Assembly: GCA_014843695.1 (NCBI GenBank)
Contig: CM026400.1
Span: forward strand, 14,704,323 to 14,768,322
Direction: 5' to 3'
From: Archivesica marissinica
Taxonomy: Eukaryota > Mollusca > Bivalvia > Venerida > Vesicomyidae
DNA: 64,000 nucleotides
Part shown: in pieces, positions 54,101 to 60,300 of the stretch
Layout of the letters: each line of letters opens with the position of its first letter
Position numbering within the stretch: position 1 is the first letter of the stretch
Notes under the pieces: model-generated
What the model saw: the letters and a program-made list of their open reading frames with translations, nothing else
What the model was told of the DNA's origin: nothing
Databases searched by the model: none
Position numbers and translations under genes: made by a program

Positions 54101-54560
54101 CCTCTATCATCACCAATGTGACCCGCATATGTACATCCACTGCGACACTAACCACCAATCTTTCGAACAGTCTTGCCAACGTGATTACGTTTTCTATTCC
54201 ACTTCTCAAGTATGTGTACCACCGGGTTCGTATCCCGGCACGAGTAATCTGATCAACACGTGCTATGGTGGCACTACCCCACCCCCGTACGTTAACGCTG
54301 GTAGCACGGTCTACTACGGCGTCACGTCCGATCCACTACAGGCATACGGCTTCTCAAATCAGCTGTATGTGGCGCCGTGCACACTGGAAAACATACACGC
54401 TCTAAATCTCTACTTTGCTTACGCACACAACAAACACAACTACATCCAGTGTGACTTGAACGGACGACAGTATCTCAAGGACTGTTACCCCGATTTCTAC
54501 GACCCAATCAGCAAGACTTGCGTGGACGGTTCCGTCTTTGTAGACAACCTAGTTGGATAG
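29904..54560 (+). CDS. Gene B: secreted lysozyme-like / vWA / chitin-binding protein, 14 exons, 799 aa
   Basis: Gene-level entry. Exons at 29904-30146, 33223-33502, 34976-35076, 37675-37772, 38309-38444, 40824-40997, 42595-42655, 44209-44300, 46681-46810, 49140-49256, 49663-49734, 49956-50098, 51320-51437 and 53926-54560 sum to exactly 2400 nt, with all junction phases compatible. Domains: signal peptide 1 to about 20; a lysozyme/transglycosylase-like region about 25-174 (AYVES, then GGIWQIDE); a vWA domain about 182-364 with complete MIDAS (DTSTS 189-193, T260, D293); a cysteine-bearing middle region 366-502; CBM14-type chitin-binding units about 507-790. vWA plus chitin-binding modules are known from mollusc shell-matrix proteins such as Pif and BMSP. 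The added N-terminal domain sets this one apart. Extracellular action is inferred. No homology search was run. Confidence 0.85.
30410..30682 (-). mobile_element. SINE-1 copy, antisense
   Basis: Full tail and core; the head is shortened between TTATTATGGTCAG and ATCCCTGGATTACCAGTCC, losing the B-box. Confidence 0.8.
30915..31130. mobile_element. Imperfect foldback element
   Basis: Left part CTTTCAAACTAAAGTAATAA, then TATAGGTAAGGCA, is the inverse of the right part GACTTACCTATAATGCAATA, then TTATTACTTTACTTTGAAA. Imperfect pairing over about 70 bp per arm. Confidence 0.6.
31180..31383. mobile_element. Foldback MITE, copy 1
   Basis: Outer ends AGTGGTGATTTCATATCATG and GGTATGAAATCACCACT. Inner arms ATAAAACTGTTCTCCAATCT and AGATCTGAGAACAGTTTTAT. 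A related inner core lies at 41564-41689. Confidence 0.75.
31995..32226. mobile_element. MITE-like repeat with GATCAG motifs and AACTC / GAGTT ends
   Basis: Begins AACTCTTTCATCGCCAAAGT and ends near CGAAAGAGTT, with TGCTGTCTGATCAGGCTG and CAAACAACATGGATC inside. Same family as 3920-4065 and 10870-11005. Confidence 0.6.
32330..32460 (+). mobile_element. Diverged tRNA-headed fragment
   Basis: GTGACCTAGTGATTAAGGC with a later AGTTCGAATATTG resembles A-box and B-box spacing. The segment GGTGAGCCGCTAGTTAAATA recurs in antisense at about 55620-55690. Confidence 0.4.
33060..33185. mobile_element. Dispersed repeat ending just before gene B exon 2
   Basis: Matches 55515-55625 in the opposite orientation (TCAGAAATGGCTGGCCCTTT and AGGGGTGAC). 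It ends about 40 bp upstream of the exon 2 acceptor. Confidence 0.5.
33223..33502 (+). CDS. Gene B exon 2: rest of lysozyme-like domain
   Basis: 280-nt exon between acceptor TTTGTGTTATAG and donor GACCTAG/GTAAAG, entering in phase 0 and leaving in phase 1. It encodes residues 82-174: IDESEFNSTK, INWNQVSWTDLRKPLYSG and LYTFSNLG, ending THFHGGSPASNF. The Trp-rich, Cys-free stretch fits a globular domain joined to exon 1 at GGIWQ-IDE. Several N-x-S/T sites suggest glycosylation. Confidence 0.85.
33783..34008 (+). mobile_element. SINE-3 copy, diverged head, sense
   Basis: Head GTTAGACAAGTGGCTAACAC, B-box region GGATTCGATCCTCGG, body GTCGCCAGATCGAACAGGTG and tail GAGTGATTAATATAAG. Confidence 0.8.
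34471..34764 (+). mobile_element. SINE-1 full copy, sense
   Basis: Complete, from AGACGGATCTGTAGTCCAGT to ATAAATAAACGTAAAACACA, with a few head changes (GGTATCACGATGGACTGG). Confidence 0.85.
34976..35076 (+). CDS. Gene B exon 3: start of vWA domain with MIDAS DxSxS
   Basis: 101-nt exon between acceptor TTGATTTGCAG and donor AGTCAG/GTATAG, entering in phase 1 and leaving in phase 0. It encodes CRTNQQVDLVFVLDTSTSLS and helix 1. DTSTS (189-193) is the first metal-ion-dependent adhesion motif. Confidence 0.9.
35100..35470 (+). mobile_element. Diverged tRNA-headed repeat
   Basis: TTTGTCGAGTGGTTAATCTC (A-box-like) with ATGTTCGAATCCCAC (B-box-like) 40 bases on, followed by a body without coding sense. 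An old SINE is likely. Confidence 0.4.
35715..36410. repeat. 63-bp tandem array, about eleven copies
   Basis: Units TTCCTCGAATGTGTACTGGG then GTCGTCAGCCACCATATAAA and GCTGACCAGTCGATATATAC. The unit is 21 codons, which explains open frames of up to 211 codons on both strands. It lies in gene B intron 3 and has no splice context for an exon. Confidence 0.9.
36425..36736 (+). mobile_element. SINE-1 full copy with 11-bp target-site duplication, sense
   Basis: Element about 36436-36725, flanked by perfect direct repeats CATGACTATGA (36425-36435 and 36726-36736). It inserted just after the 63-bp array. Confidence 0.9.
36886..37105 (-). mobile_element. SINE-2 copy, antisense
   Basis: Tail ATTTAAACTCGATTACGTAA, body GGAATCCATCGCCACGAGGG and head end TGAAGCGAAC. 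A short ACCACTGCTCTACC repeat follows at 37096-37135. Confidence 0.8.
37142..37368 (-). mobile_element. SINE-3 copy, antisense
   Basis: From the tail ACGATTGCGAAACAAGTTCT through TGGCGACCACCGTACCATCT to the head (GAGGATCGAACCTGGGTTGC, CTAATCACTGCG). Confidence 0.85.
37450..37668 (+). mobile_element. tRNA-headed SINE abutting a gene B acceptor
   Basis: Head GGCGTCCGTGGTCCAATGGT, anticodon-like loop TTTGGAC (TGG, Pro-like, by inference) and B-box GGGTTCGATACTC. The body ends in an ACAT microsatellite (ACATACATACATACAT) that runs to six bases before the AG used by exon 4. A single copy of this family was seen in the window. Confidence 0.75.
37675..37772 (+). CDS. Gene B exon 4: vWA domain, second part
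   Basis: 98-nt exon between acceptor CATTGCTTCAG and donor CCACAG/GTAAGA, entering in phase 0 and leaving in phase 2. It encodes IVDGFPISAVQTQIGMVTYS and SKATVAFDLNDH, the strand-helix-strand (G-M-V-T-Y-S) typical of vWA domains. The acceptor's upstream region is SINE tail. Confidence 0.9.
37804..37876. mobile_element. Short dispersed element, second copy
   Basis: Near-identical to 24203-24272 (GATAGATTTCTTTATTTATA and CTAATTAGTTTTGAACTAAT). It begins about 30 bp after the exon 4 donor. Confidence 0.65.
37893..38292. repeat. 75-bp tandem repeat, five copies, next to exon 5
   Basis: Units AGCATAACAGGGGCTGGTGC then GACTTTTAATC and GGGAAATAGATACG, becoming more diverged toward exon 5. The last unit ends about 15 bp before the exon 5 acceptor. 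Confidence 0.85.
38309..38444 (+). CDS. Gene B exon 5: vWA domain, MIDAS threonine
   Basis: 136-nt exon between acceptor CTATCTGCAG and donor GTCAAG/GTAGGT, entering in phase 2 and leaving in phase 0. It encodes SKAAVKSAILAIPRVTGG then TATDKGIQKALDEVFSA. The GGTATDKG segment provides the second MIDAS motif (T260). Confidence 0.9.
38550..39160. other. Intronic AT-rich sequence, nothing recognised
   Basis: No repeat family or exon was recognised between the exon 5 flank and the 50-bp array. Confidence 0.4.
39165..40735. repeat. 50-bp tandem array with about 292-bp higher-order repeat
   Basis: About 31 units of TCTATGTAGGCAAAGCCATG then TTTTATGTATGCAATGTCCT and GTTCTCTGTA. A shortened unit with GTAGACACAGCC occurs at about 39270 and again at about 39562, and marker units with CTGCATCTATG recur at the same interval, showing a higher-order repeat of six units. 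It ends about 90 bp before exon 6. Confidence 0.9.
40824..40997 (+). CDS. Gene B exon 6: vWA domain, third MIDAS motif
   Basis: 174-nt exon between acceptor CTGGCCAATAG and donor TATACG/GTAAGA, phase 0 on both sides. It encodes VMVVITDGNSDDYLNT, then AAIVTFSVGVGQAIGKTELD and NIATDPKCTHAYT. ITDG carries the MIDAS aspartate (D293). The FSVGVG strand and ELDNIATDP helix are classic for the end of a vWA domain. The acceptor has a weak pyrimidine tract. Confidence 0.9.
41295..41405. repeat. Short tandem repeat of AAGAGAAGACGGTCAATGGG type
   Basis: Three units of 38-40 bp with TCAATGGGTTGCTCGCACTC. Resembles the flank of other mollusc repeats but has no clear partner here. Confidence 0.65.
41564..41689. 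mobile_element. Foldback MITE, copy 2
   Basis: Arms GAGGTTATAAAACTGTTCTC and GAGTTTTATAACCTC around TCTGATTGGTTCAGCTGACA. Related to the inner part of 31180-31383. Confidence 0.7.
41806..42075 (+). mobile_element. SINE-1 copy with anticodon-arm deletion, sense
   Basis: ACGGATCTGTAGTCCAGTGG joins directly to AATCCTAGGATCGCAGG, losing part of the anticodon arm. Core and tail are complete. Confidence 0.8.
42242..42482 (+). mobile_element. SINE-2 copy, sense
   Basis: Head ATCGTGATAACGCAGTTGTA, B-box region GGAGTTCGCGCCCACC, body and tail present, followed by a second tail fragment at about 42520-42560 (TTCGCAATCAAGCTAATTAA). Confidence 0.8.
42595..42655 (+). CDS. Gene B exon 7: last helix of vWA domain
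   Basis: 61-nt exon between acceptor GTATTATTATAG and donor TATTG/GTAAGT, entering in phase 0 and leaving in phase 1. It encodes VSSFEEIKFMKEEIQKATCI, the C-terminal amphipathic helix. The cysteine near its end may pair with C176 at the vWA start, closing the domain (inference). Confidence 0.8.
42656..43625. other. Intronic AT-rich sequence, nothing recognised
   Basis: About 970 bp without any recognised repeat, exon or element. Confidence 0.45.
43635..44085. repeat. 19-bp tandem array (GCAACAAGCCGGCAATGGT)
   Basis: About 24 units, with variants TACATCAAGCCGACACTAT and ATTATGCAACAAGCCGGTA. Because 19 is not a multiple of three, successive units are read in all three frames, and the open frames are repeat artefacts. 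Confidence 0.9.
44209..44300 (+). CDS. Gene B exon 8: start of middle region
   Basis: 92-nt exon between acceptor AATTCATTTCAG and donor ATAGAG/GTATAG, entering in phase 1 and leaving in phase 0. It encodes PLYINRTYSCEISKCPPLAV then ITGPNGTTIE: two cysteines and two potential N-glycosylation sites. No family is recognised. Confidence 0.8.
44339..44548 (-). mobile_element. SINE-1 copy, headless, antisense
   Basis: Tail TGTGTTTTACGTTTAGTTAT and core down to GAAAGACTGTTAA; no head. Confidence 0.8.
44712..44828. mobile_element. Small foldback element
   Basis: ATGTCATGGAATTGCATTAG pairs imperfectly with CTAATGAACTTGCATGACAT across an inner pair of TCATGGAATT / AAATTCCATGACA. Confidence 0.55.
44925..45176 (-). 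mobile_element. tRNA-headed SINE, antisense
   Basis: In sense, the head reads CCCATGTGGTCGAGTGGTTA with B-box GGGTTCGAGCCCCG, and the body ends in CCGAAATATAAAT. Leu/Ser-like by its A-box context. Different from SINE-1 to SINE-3. Confidence 0.65.
45473..45672. mobile_element. MITE with TACAGTCTACATC termini, copy 3
   Basis: 200 bp with near-perfect ends TACAGTCTACATCTGTTATG and CATAACGGATGTAGACTGTA, the best-preserved copy of this family here. Confidence 0.85.
45848..46035. repeat. 15-bp tandem array (GTTAGTCACATAGTG)
   Basis: About twelve units differing at three or four positions (CACGTAGTG, CACCTAGTG, CACATAGCG). Five codons per unit. Confidence 0.9.
46171..46327. mobile_element. MITE-like element with AGCCTGG termini, second copy
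   Basis: Inverted copy of 2994-3151, ends AGCCTGGGAACAGG and GCAGCCAGGCTAA. Confidence 0.65.
46415..46580. mobile_element. Element related to 9783-10239, with one repeat unit
   Basis: Shares GATCCAATATGT, AATATTGGACTG, and then AAAGGACTGCAAGTACAAAG followed by GTATGACG and ACAGTGTTTTAA. Only one copy of the unit that forms the array at 9902-10235 is present. Confidence 0.6.
46681..46810 (+). CDS. Gene B exon 9: middle region
   Basis: 130-nt exon between acceptor ATATAATTTCAG and donor CTATCTG/GTAAGT, entering in phase 0 and leaving in phase 1. It encodes TNITCGGMNVYSAVSNPYPT, then AAQYEYIQNSL and HFFNLS. No family is recognised. Confidence 0.85.
46935..49125. repeat. 27-bp array passing into a 120-bp higher-order array
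   Basis: The first part (46935-47720) has about 29 units of TATGTTCTCGACATCTGCAT then GTTTATC. From about 47720 on, a composite unit of exactly 120 bp (about ten copies) joins five related subunits, including TTCTGGACATATGTATG, GCTCTCGTCACC and CGCTCTCGACATATGC. Both periods are multiples of three, so frames of 521 codons (plus) and 411 codons (minus) stay open. Near-identical 120-bp copies suggest recent spread. The copy at 48350-48410 has several single-base losses. The array ends 14 bp before the exon 10 acceptor. Confidence 0.92.
49140..49256 (+). CDS. Gene B exon 10: middle region
   Basis: 117-nt exon between acceptor TATTCTTTTCAG and donor ACAG/GTTAGT, phase 1 on both sides. It encodes NTLFINLKDNQYYNGSGNIG then STGCTATITPFTGDRTKT. 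The two long open frames that run into it from the tandem array are artefacts. Confidence 0.85.
49663..49734 (+). CDS. Gene B exon 11: short Cys exon before chitin-binding region
   Basis: 72-nt exon between acceptor TTCTCCATTAAAG and donor GCACAG/GTACGT, phase 1 on both sides. It encodes EPHVICYKGETEVPCDPSFF and then NCT. Three cysteines. Confidence 0.8.
49956..50098 (+). CDS. Gene B exon 12: first chitin-binding (CBM14) unit
   Basis: 143-nt exon between acceptor TTTCTTTGCAG and donor GGGGAG/GTAACT, entering in phase 1 and leaving in phase 0. It encodes NPCTDENILAGKVRFPHPY then KFLMCDMSGKLYVVICPKGE. C-x11-25-C, a FPHP turn and FLMCD with a CP-x-GE ending are hallmarks of peritrophin-A/CBM14 modules, which bind chitin through aromatic residues and disulphides. 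Confidence 0.9.
50213..50645 (-). mobile_element. SINE-2 (antisense) split by a SINE-3 insertion
   Basis: SINE-2 tail TTTATTTTAGATCGATTGCG to ACCTCATTCCTGAT (50213-50268) is interrupted and resumes at 50516 with GATGGACTCCATCGCCACGA, ending at the head near 50645. The inserted SINE-3 occupies 50274-50512. Confidence 0.8.
50274..50512 (+). mobile_element. SINE-3 full copy, sense, nested in SINE-2
   Basis: Head GTCCGATTAGCGCAGTGGTT, B-box GGGTTCGATCCTCGG, body GTCGCCAGATCGAACAGG... , and tail GAGTGATTAATATAAGTTGT. It shows SINE-3 was active after the SINE-2 copy had inserted. Confidence 0.85.
50672..50947 (-). mobile_element. SINE-1 copy, antisense
   Basis: Slightly truncated tail (ATGTATCGTCCCTACCGG), full core and full head with GGGGGATCGAACCTGCGATC. 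Confidence 0.8.
51130..51240. mobile_element. Foldback MITE with CCCTCTAAACCGAA arms
   Basis: AACCCCTCTAAACCGAA at the left pairs with TTCGGTTTAGAGGGGTT at the right, followed by CCACTG, giving CAGTGGAACCCC-type ends read from the right. Probably a Tigger-like remnant. Confidence 0.65.
51320..51437 (+). CDS. Gene B exon 13: end of CBM14 unit 1 and start of unit 2
   Basis: 118-nt exon between acceptor GTTTTTCCTAG and donor CGCAA/GTGAGT, entering in phase 0 and leaving in phase 1. It encodes VFYADCSQCIGINVTVASSC then DNPCTRENILA. The intron falls inside the second chitin-binding unit at the same place (after ENILA) where NPC-x-ENI repeats occur elsewhere in the protein. Confidence 0.85.
51463..51668. 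repeat. 33-bp tandem array, about six copies
   Basis: Units GTGTATGGAGTCCGTATATC then TGAGAATACGGTA alternate with a variant having GTATAGTCAAGAATACGG, giving a 66-bp dimer. It starts about 25 bp after the exon 13 donor. Confidence 0.85.
51783..51866 (-). mobile_element. SINE-1 3' fragment, antisense
   Basis: Tail and first 80 bases only (TTTATTTATCGTCGCTACCGG in sense-inverted order). Confidence 0.65.
51880..52115. repeat. 48-bp tandem repeat, five copies
   Basis: Units ACACATGCTAAGAATTAAGG then CTGGGTATCTGTACTAGAAC and ACTTGTA. Confidence 0.85.
52185..53165. repeat. 34-bp tandem array, about 29 copies
   Basis: Units AGTTAATGGGTTGCTACTGA then GTGACCCTCCACAT, with shorter 30-32 bp forms (GTGACATCCACAGA). 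Two further units of about 60 bp with GTCAGTAAAATATATGGGGG follow up to 53270. Confidence 0.9.
53416..53708 (+). mobile_element. SINE-1 full copy, sense
   Basis: Complete, with a slightly changed head (CGGATTTGTAGTATCGGATC) and intact B-box, core and tail. Confidence 0.85.
53926..54560 (+). CDS. Gene B exon 14: CBM14 units 2 to 4 and stop
   Basis: 635-nt terminal exon after acceptor AATCAAATTTCAG (phase 1), ending in TAG at 54558-54560. It completes unit 2 (KLYFAYPRDQHKYIHCDVWG), carries unit 3 (NPCLHHQPGAPYLYHHQC then MYIHCD and SCQRDYVFYS) and, after a Pro/Thr/Tyr linker, unit 4 (APCTLENIHALNLYFAYAH, YIQCDLNGRQYLKDC, FYDPISKTC). Three chitin-binding units in one exon contrasts with the finely split vWA domain. 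The ATG-initiated frame from 54018 is only part of this exon. Confidence 0.9.
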
Positions 54561-54621
54561 ATGCAAGGGTATACGTGTGTAGATGTAGATGACGACATTG
54601 ATACGCTTAAAGCGCTAGTTT

Positions 54622-54843
54622 ATACAAATTTATGTTTAGCTCGATTGCGAAACATGTTATTACAACTTATATTAATCATTCTCGAGACCTCATTCCTGAC
54701 GGAATCCATCGCCACGAGGGAGAGAAAAGGCAACGTGGAATTTAAATGCCTTGCCTAAGGGCACAATCGTAACGGCTCCAGCGGGGCTCGAACTCCGGAC
54801 CCCACCTGAAGCGAACGCTCATCCACTGCGCTATCACGACTTC
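54622..54843 (-). mobile_element. SINE-2 copy, antisense, just after gene B stop
   Basis: From TTTAGCTCGATTGCGAAAC to the head TGCGCTATCACGACTT. It begins about 60 bp after the stop codon, so it may lie in the 3' UTR. Confidence 0.85.
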
Positions 54844-54907
54844 CACACTTAAAGCGCTGTGTACACAAGGGTTCTACAATGGGGTTTGGAGAATCTGATT
54901 ATTAAAA

Positions 54908-55423
54908 TAGGTGACTGTTTGCTTATAGGACCACTAGTTTGGGGGCAACCTTACCCGATCAGCTAACAAAACGAGTTGTATACCAAAATGTTTGTAAATG
55001 TCTGAAGTTTGTCACACAGTGCGGCATGTCCTGAAGTTTACATGTTGTGATTTTATTTCATTTTTTTAAAATCCAATTGAAAATGTATATTCTTACACAT
55101 GAATACAAAACAAATGAATTAAAATCACAACATGATGATTGAGCTTATTTACCCTCGCCTCCGGCGAACCATGTGGGCGAGCGTGATATCACAAAATGTA
55201 AACGTCTGGACCATTTATAGTCCTTTAAGTGGACTATCAATTTATGGCGGCCATTTTGGACGCCATCTTGGATTTCTCCGAACGCCACAATGTGTGCCAA
55301 TTTATGCCGCATGTGTGACAAACTTCAGATATTTACAAACAGTTTGGTATTTAACTCGTTTTGTTAGCTGCCGGATAAGGTTGAGCATTTCGTATAGCCT
55401 GAAAATCACCTACCCAATATCCA
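54908..55423. mobile_element. Long foldback element, about 515 bp
   Basis: Outer arms of about 110 bp: GGTGACTGTTTGC, then AGCTAACAAAACGAGTTGTA, then TCTGAAGTTTGTCACACA at the left pair with the inverse at the right (TGTGTGACAAACTTCAGATA, AACTCGTTTTGTTAGCTG). A second inner pair is ACATGTTGTGATTTTATTTC / AATTAAAATCACAACATGAT. No transposase. Confidence 0.75.
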
Positions 55424-55429
55424 TATCTC

Positions 55430-56240
55430 GATTTTAATAACAAATGAAAAACATCTCAAATAGATTATTTCCGTGCATAAATAAAAGCGTAAGGTAAAAG
55501 TAAAGTGTTTGTTTATTATAGTGTCACCCCTATTGAAAGGTCCAGCCATTTCTTACTTATGAACCCCCCCCCCCATAAACACCAGTACTTCCCGAATCCT
55601 ATACTTGTGGGCCAGGTTCCGCAATCCGTAACCATTATTTAACTAGCTGGCGGCTCACCAACCGGCCATATCAGAATGAACCCCTGAATGAACATAAGCT
55701 CCTGTAGCTTTCAATTCAATCCACTTGTCTTGATAGTTGTATTGTATGGATGTTATATATACATATGTTATATGTCATGTTTATCTTGATACATACAAAT
55801 ATGTTTAAACCAATGAACCCCTGACGAAATCCCGCTCATGCATTCGTTATTTAATCATTTCATGATCTATGCTTCACGCAGTCACAATTTTAACTTCATC
55901 CATGTTGACGAAGCTGAAAGTATCATGAACTCGTGAACATTTGAATCCCGAATTCACGACGTTAATGGTTTTTGACATTTGATCACGTGTACACTTTATT
56001 TCTCAGAATCCCTAGCGTACATATTACGGAGATTAATAAATGTGGTTACCCCGAATGTGTCCCGAAAAGAAAATCAAAGGAACCATTTAAGTAAAGGCAG
56101 AATTTTAATATAATAATTTTAATATTGTATTCAAGAATGGTACATAACACAGGAATAGTTGCAACAGCACAGATAGGATTGGTGGGTGGGGGGGGGGGAG
56201 AGTTGCATAGTAACTTATTCGAATCCCTTTCCTTTGAGAC
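55430..56240. other. Intergenic sequence with fragments of dispersed repeats
   Basis: 55515-55690 matches in inverse order the repeats at 33060-33185 and 32330-32460. C- and G-homopolymers occur at about 55567 and 56189. AATAAA at about 55482 could be a late poly(A) signal for gene B but is nearly 1 kb from the stop. The rest is unremarkable. Confidence 0.4.
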
Positions 56241-56460
56241 GTTGATTTATCATTGCCCCTGGTTTATCTGGGCGACACCTCTAGACATATGATAGTCATT
56301 TTATTTGTGGGGACAAACCAGTACGTTCAGGATACACCTAGTTGTTATCTCGCCTGGTTAATCAGGAAAGAACCCCATTAATAAATTAGTCAAATTATTG
56401 TCTTGATACAGAAAACGCTCCAATTCCAGAATCATCCCTGGTTCCTTTACATTCCAAAAG

Positions 56461-56647
56461 GCCCTACGTTCGCGCCCAGCTGTAGCGGTTACGAGTGTGC
56501 CCTTAGACAAGGCATTTCAATTCCACATTACCTCTTCTCTCTCCCTAGTGGCGATGGATTCCATCAGAAATGAGGTATAGAGAGCGATTAATAGAAGTTG
56601 TAAGAACTTGTTTCGCAATCGAGCTCAAATAAATGTGTATAAACTAA
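56461..56647 (+). mobile_element. SINE-2 copy, 5' truncated, sense
   Basis: Starts at the B-box region (TACGTTCGCGCCCAGCTGTA), then body and full tail. A very diverged SINE-1-like segment may precede it (56245-56460). Confidence 0.7.
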
Positions 56648-56692
56648 GGAATAGCCACTTAATATACAAGTGTTGGTATGTCCGTGTTAGCC

Positions 56693-56997
56693 ACTGCAGG
56701 CCCGTAGCCACACGTAGGCACACCGAGGCAGCTGCCACGGTTAAAATATCAAAAAGCCAAACAAAAATGAAAAATTAATTAAATAAAATGCAAAAGTACC
56801 CCTTTGCTGTATAAAATGTTGACTGCTAAAGAGCTGAACGTTCAGTACATAAGTATACGTCTAAACTCATTAAATCAAAAACCGCATGAAATCGCTTCTA
56901 TACGCCAACAATTTTAAGGGGGGGACATGCCCCCGGACCCCCTCCTCCCTTAGATTGCCTCGGTTGAAATTTTCCTCTGGCTTACGGTACTGCAGTA
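56693..56997. mobile_element. Possible MITE with CAGGCCCGTAGCCAC end
   Basis: Left end GCAGGCCCGTAGCCACACG. The right end, CTGGCTTACGGTACTGCAG, is a weak inverse. The interior has GGGGACATGCCCCCGGACCC. Likely a DNA-transposon remnant. Confidence 0.4.
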
Positions 56998-57394
56998 ACT
57001 GCACTGGACCAATTTGTTACAAGACGCTACAGGTACATACTACTAATTGCTAATTGAATTATAACTCTATATAATCAGTAGGCTACACTGCACGCGGCAT
57101 CAAAACATCATTAAGAAACGTGTAATTAGAAATCCACAGTCCGCTTTGAAATGTGTAATTATTTTACCATGTGTTGACGCTTTTCATTTCTGTTATTTCT
57201 TATGACACATTCCGCCTTGAATGAAATGTAATTTGTGTGGTTTAGCAACACGCAAAAGGAAACTGCGTGAAGCATTTTCGCAATGGTTAGACACGTACAT
57301 ATGTTGCACTACTAATTAGTCACAGGCTGGGATGTCTCTCTTCGGTTATGTTCATGGGGGGTGGGGGTTATAGCCACACTAACAGTTTAGGCTA

Positions 57395-60300
57395 CTAAAC
57401 AATCGATATATCGACACTAAGCAATCGGCACATCGATACTAAACAATCGATATATCGACACTAAGCAATCGGCACATCGATACTAAACAATCGATATATC
57501 GACACTAAGCAATCGGCACATCGATACTAAACAATCGATATATCGACACTAAGCAATCGGCACATCGATACTAAACAATCGATATATCGACACTAAGCAA
57601 TCGGCACATCGATACTAAACAATCGATATATCGACACTAAGCAATCGGCACATCGATACTAAACAATCGATATATCGACACTAAGCAATCGGCACATCGA
57701 TACTAAACAATCGATATATCGACACTAAGCAATCGGCACATCGATACTAAACAATCGATATATCGACACTAAGCAATCGGCACATCGATACTAAACAATC
57801 GATATATCGACACTAAGCAATCGGCACATCGATACTAAACAATCGATATATCGACACTAAGCAATCGGCACATCGATACTAAACAATCGATATATCGACA
57901 CTAAACAATCGGCACATCGATACTAAACAATCGATATATCGACACTAAGCAATCGATATATCGACACTAAACAATCGATATATCGACACTAAACAATCGG
58001 CACATCGACACTAAACAATCGATATATCGACACTAAGCAATCGACACATCGATACTAAACAATCGATATATCGACACTAAGCAATCGGCACATCGATACT
58101 AAACAATCGGCACATCGATACTAAACAATCGATATATCGACACTAAACAATCGGCACATCGATACTAAACAATCGACATATCGATACTAAGCAATCGGCA
58201 CATCGATACTAAACAATCGATATATCGACACTAAGCAATCGGCACATCGATACTAAACAATCGGCACATCGACACTAAACAATCGGCACATCGATACTAA
58301 ACAATCGGCACATCGATACTAAACAATCGGCACGTCGATACTAAACAATCGGCACATTGATACTAAGCAATCGGCACATCGATACTAATCAATCGGCACG
58401 TCGATACTAAACAATCGGCACATTGATACTAAACAATCGGCACGTCGATACTAGCAATCGGCACATTGATACTAAACAATCGGCACGTCGATACTAGCAA
58501 TCGGCATATCGATACTAAGCAATCGGCACATCGATACTCAACAATCGGCATATCGATACTAGCAATCGGCATATCGATACTAAACAATCGGAATATCGAT
58601 ACTAAACAATCGGCACATTGATACTAAACAATCGGCACGTCGATACTAAACAATCGGCACGTCGATACTAAACAATCGGCACATTGATACTAAGCAATCG
58701 GCACATCGATACTAATCAATCGGCACGTCGATACTAAACAATCGGCACATTGATACTAAACAATCGGCACGTCGATACTAGCAATCGGCACATTGATACT
58801 AAACAATCGGCACGTCGATACTAGCAATCGGCATATCGATACTAAGCAATCGGCACATCGATACTCAACAATCGGCATATCGATACTAGCAATCGGCATA
58901 TCGATACTAAACAATCGGCATATCGATACTAAACAATCGGCACATCGATACTAAACAATCGGCATATCGATACCAAACAATCGGCACATCGATACTAAAC
59001 AATCGGCGATACTAAACAATCGGCACATCGATACTAAACAATCGGCACATCGATACTAAACAATCGGCACATCGATACTAAACAATCGGCACATTCGATA
59101 CTAAACAATCGGCACATCGATACTAAACAATCGGCACATCGATACTAAGCAATCGGCACATCGATACTAATCAATCGGCACATCGATACTAAACAATCGG
59201 CACATCGATACTAACAATCGGCATATCGATACTAGCAATCGGCATATCGATACTAAGCAATCGGCACATCGATACTAAACAATCGGCACATCGATACTAA
59301 CAATCGGCATATCGATACTAAACAATCGGCACATCGATACTAAACAATCGGCACATCGATACTAAACAATCGGCACATCGATACTAAACAATCGGCACAT
59401 CGATACTAAACAATCGGCACATCGATACTAAACAATCGGCACATCGATACTAAACAATCGGCACATCGATACTACAATCGCAATCGATACTAACAATCGG
59501 CACATCGATACTAAACAATCGGCACATCGATACTAGCAATCGGCATATCGATACTAAACAATCGGCACGTCGATACTAAACAATCGGCACATCGATACTA
59601 AACAATCGGCACATCGATACTAAACAATCGGCACGTCGATACTAAACAATCGATACTCGATACTAAACAATCGGCACATCGATACTAACAATCGGCATAT
59701 CGATACTAAGCAATCGGCACATCGATACTCAACAATCGGCATATCGATATTAGCAATCGGCATATCGATACTAAACAATCGGCATATTGATACTAAACAA
59801 TCGGCACATCGATACTAAACAATCGGCATATCGATACCAAGCAATCGGCACATCGATACTAATCAAATCGGCATATCGATACTAAACAATCGGCATATCG
59901 ATACTAGCAATCGGCATATCGATACTAGCAATCGGCATATCGATACTAGCAATCGGCATATCGATACTAAACAATCGGCACATCGATACTAGCAGTCGGC
60001 ATATCGATAATAAACAATCGGTACATTCGATACTAAACAATCGGCACATCGATACTAAGCAATCGGCACATCGATACCAAACAATAGGCACATCGATACT
60101 AAACAATCGGTACATCGATACTAAACAATCGGCACATCGATACTAAACAATCGGCATATCGATACCAAACAATCGGCACATCGATACTAATCAATCGGCA
60201 TATCGATACTAAACAATCGGCATATCGATACTAGCAATCGGCATATCGATACTAGCAATCGGCATATCGATACTAGCAATCGGCATATCGATACTAAACA

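Noticed and set aside
54018..54560. Separate small chitin-binding gene starting at 54018
   Set aside because: The coding sequence extends upstream in frame to the acceptor at 53925 and completes the chitin-binding unit begun in exon 13.
55132..55437. 101-codon frame as a gene
   Set aside because: It lies across the arm of a foldback element and has no family resemblance.
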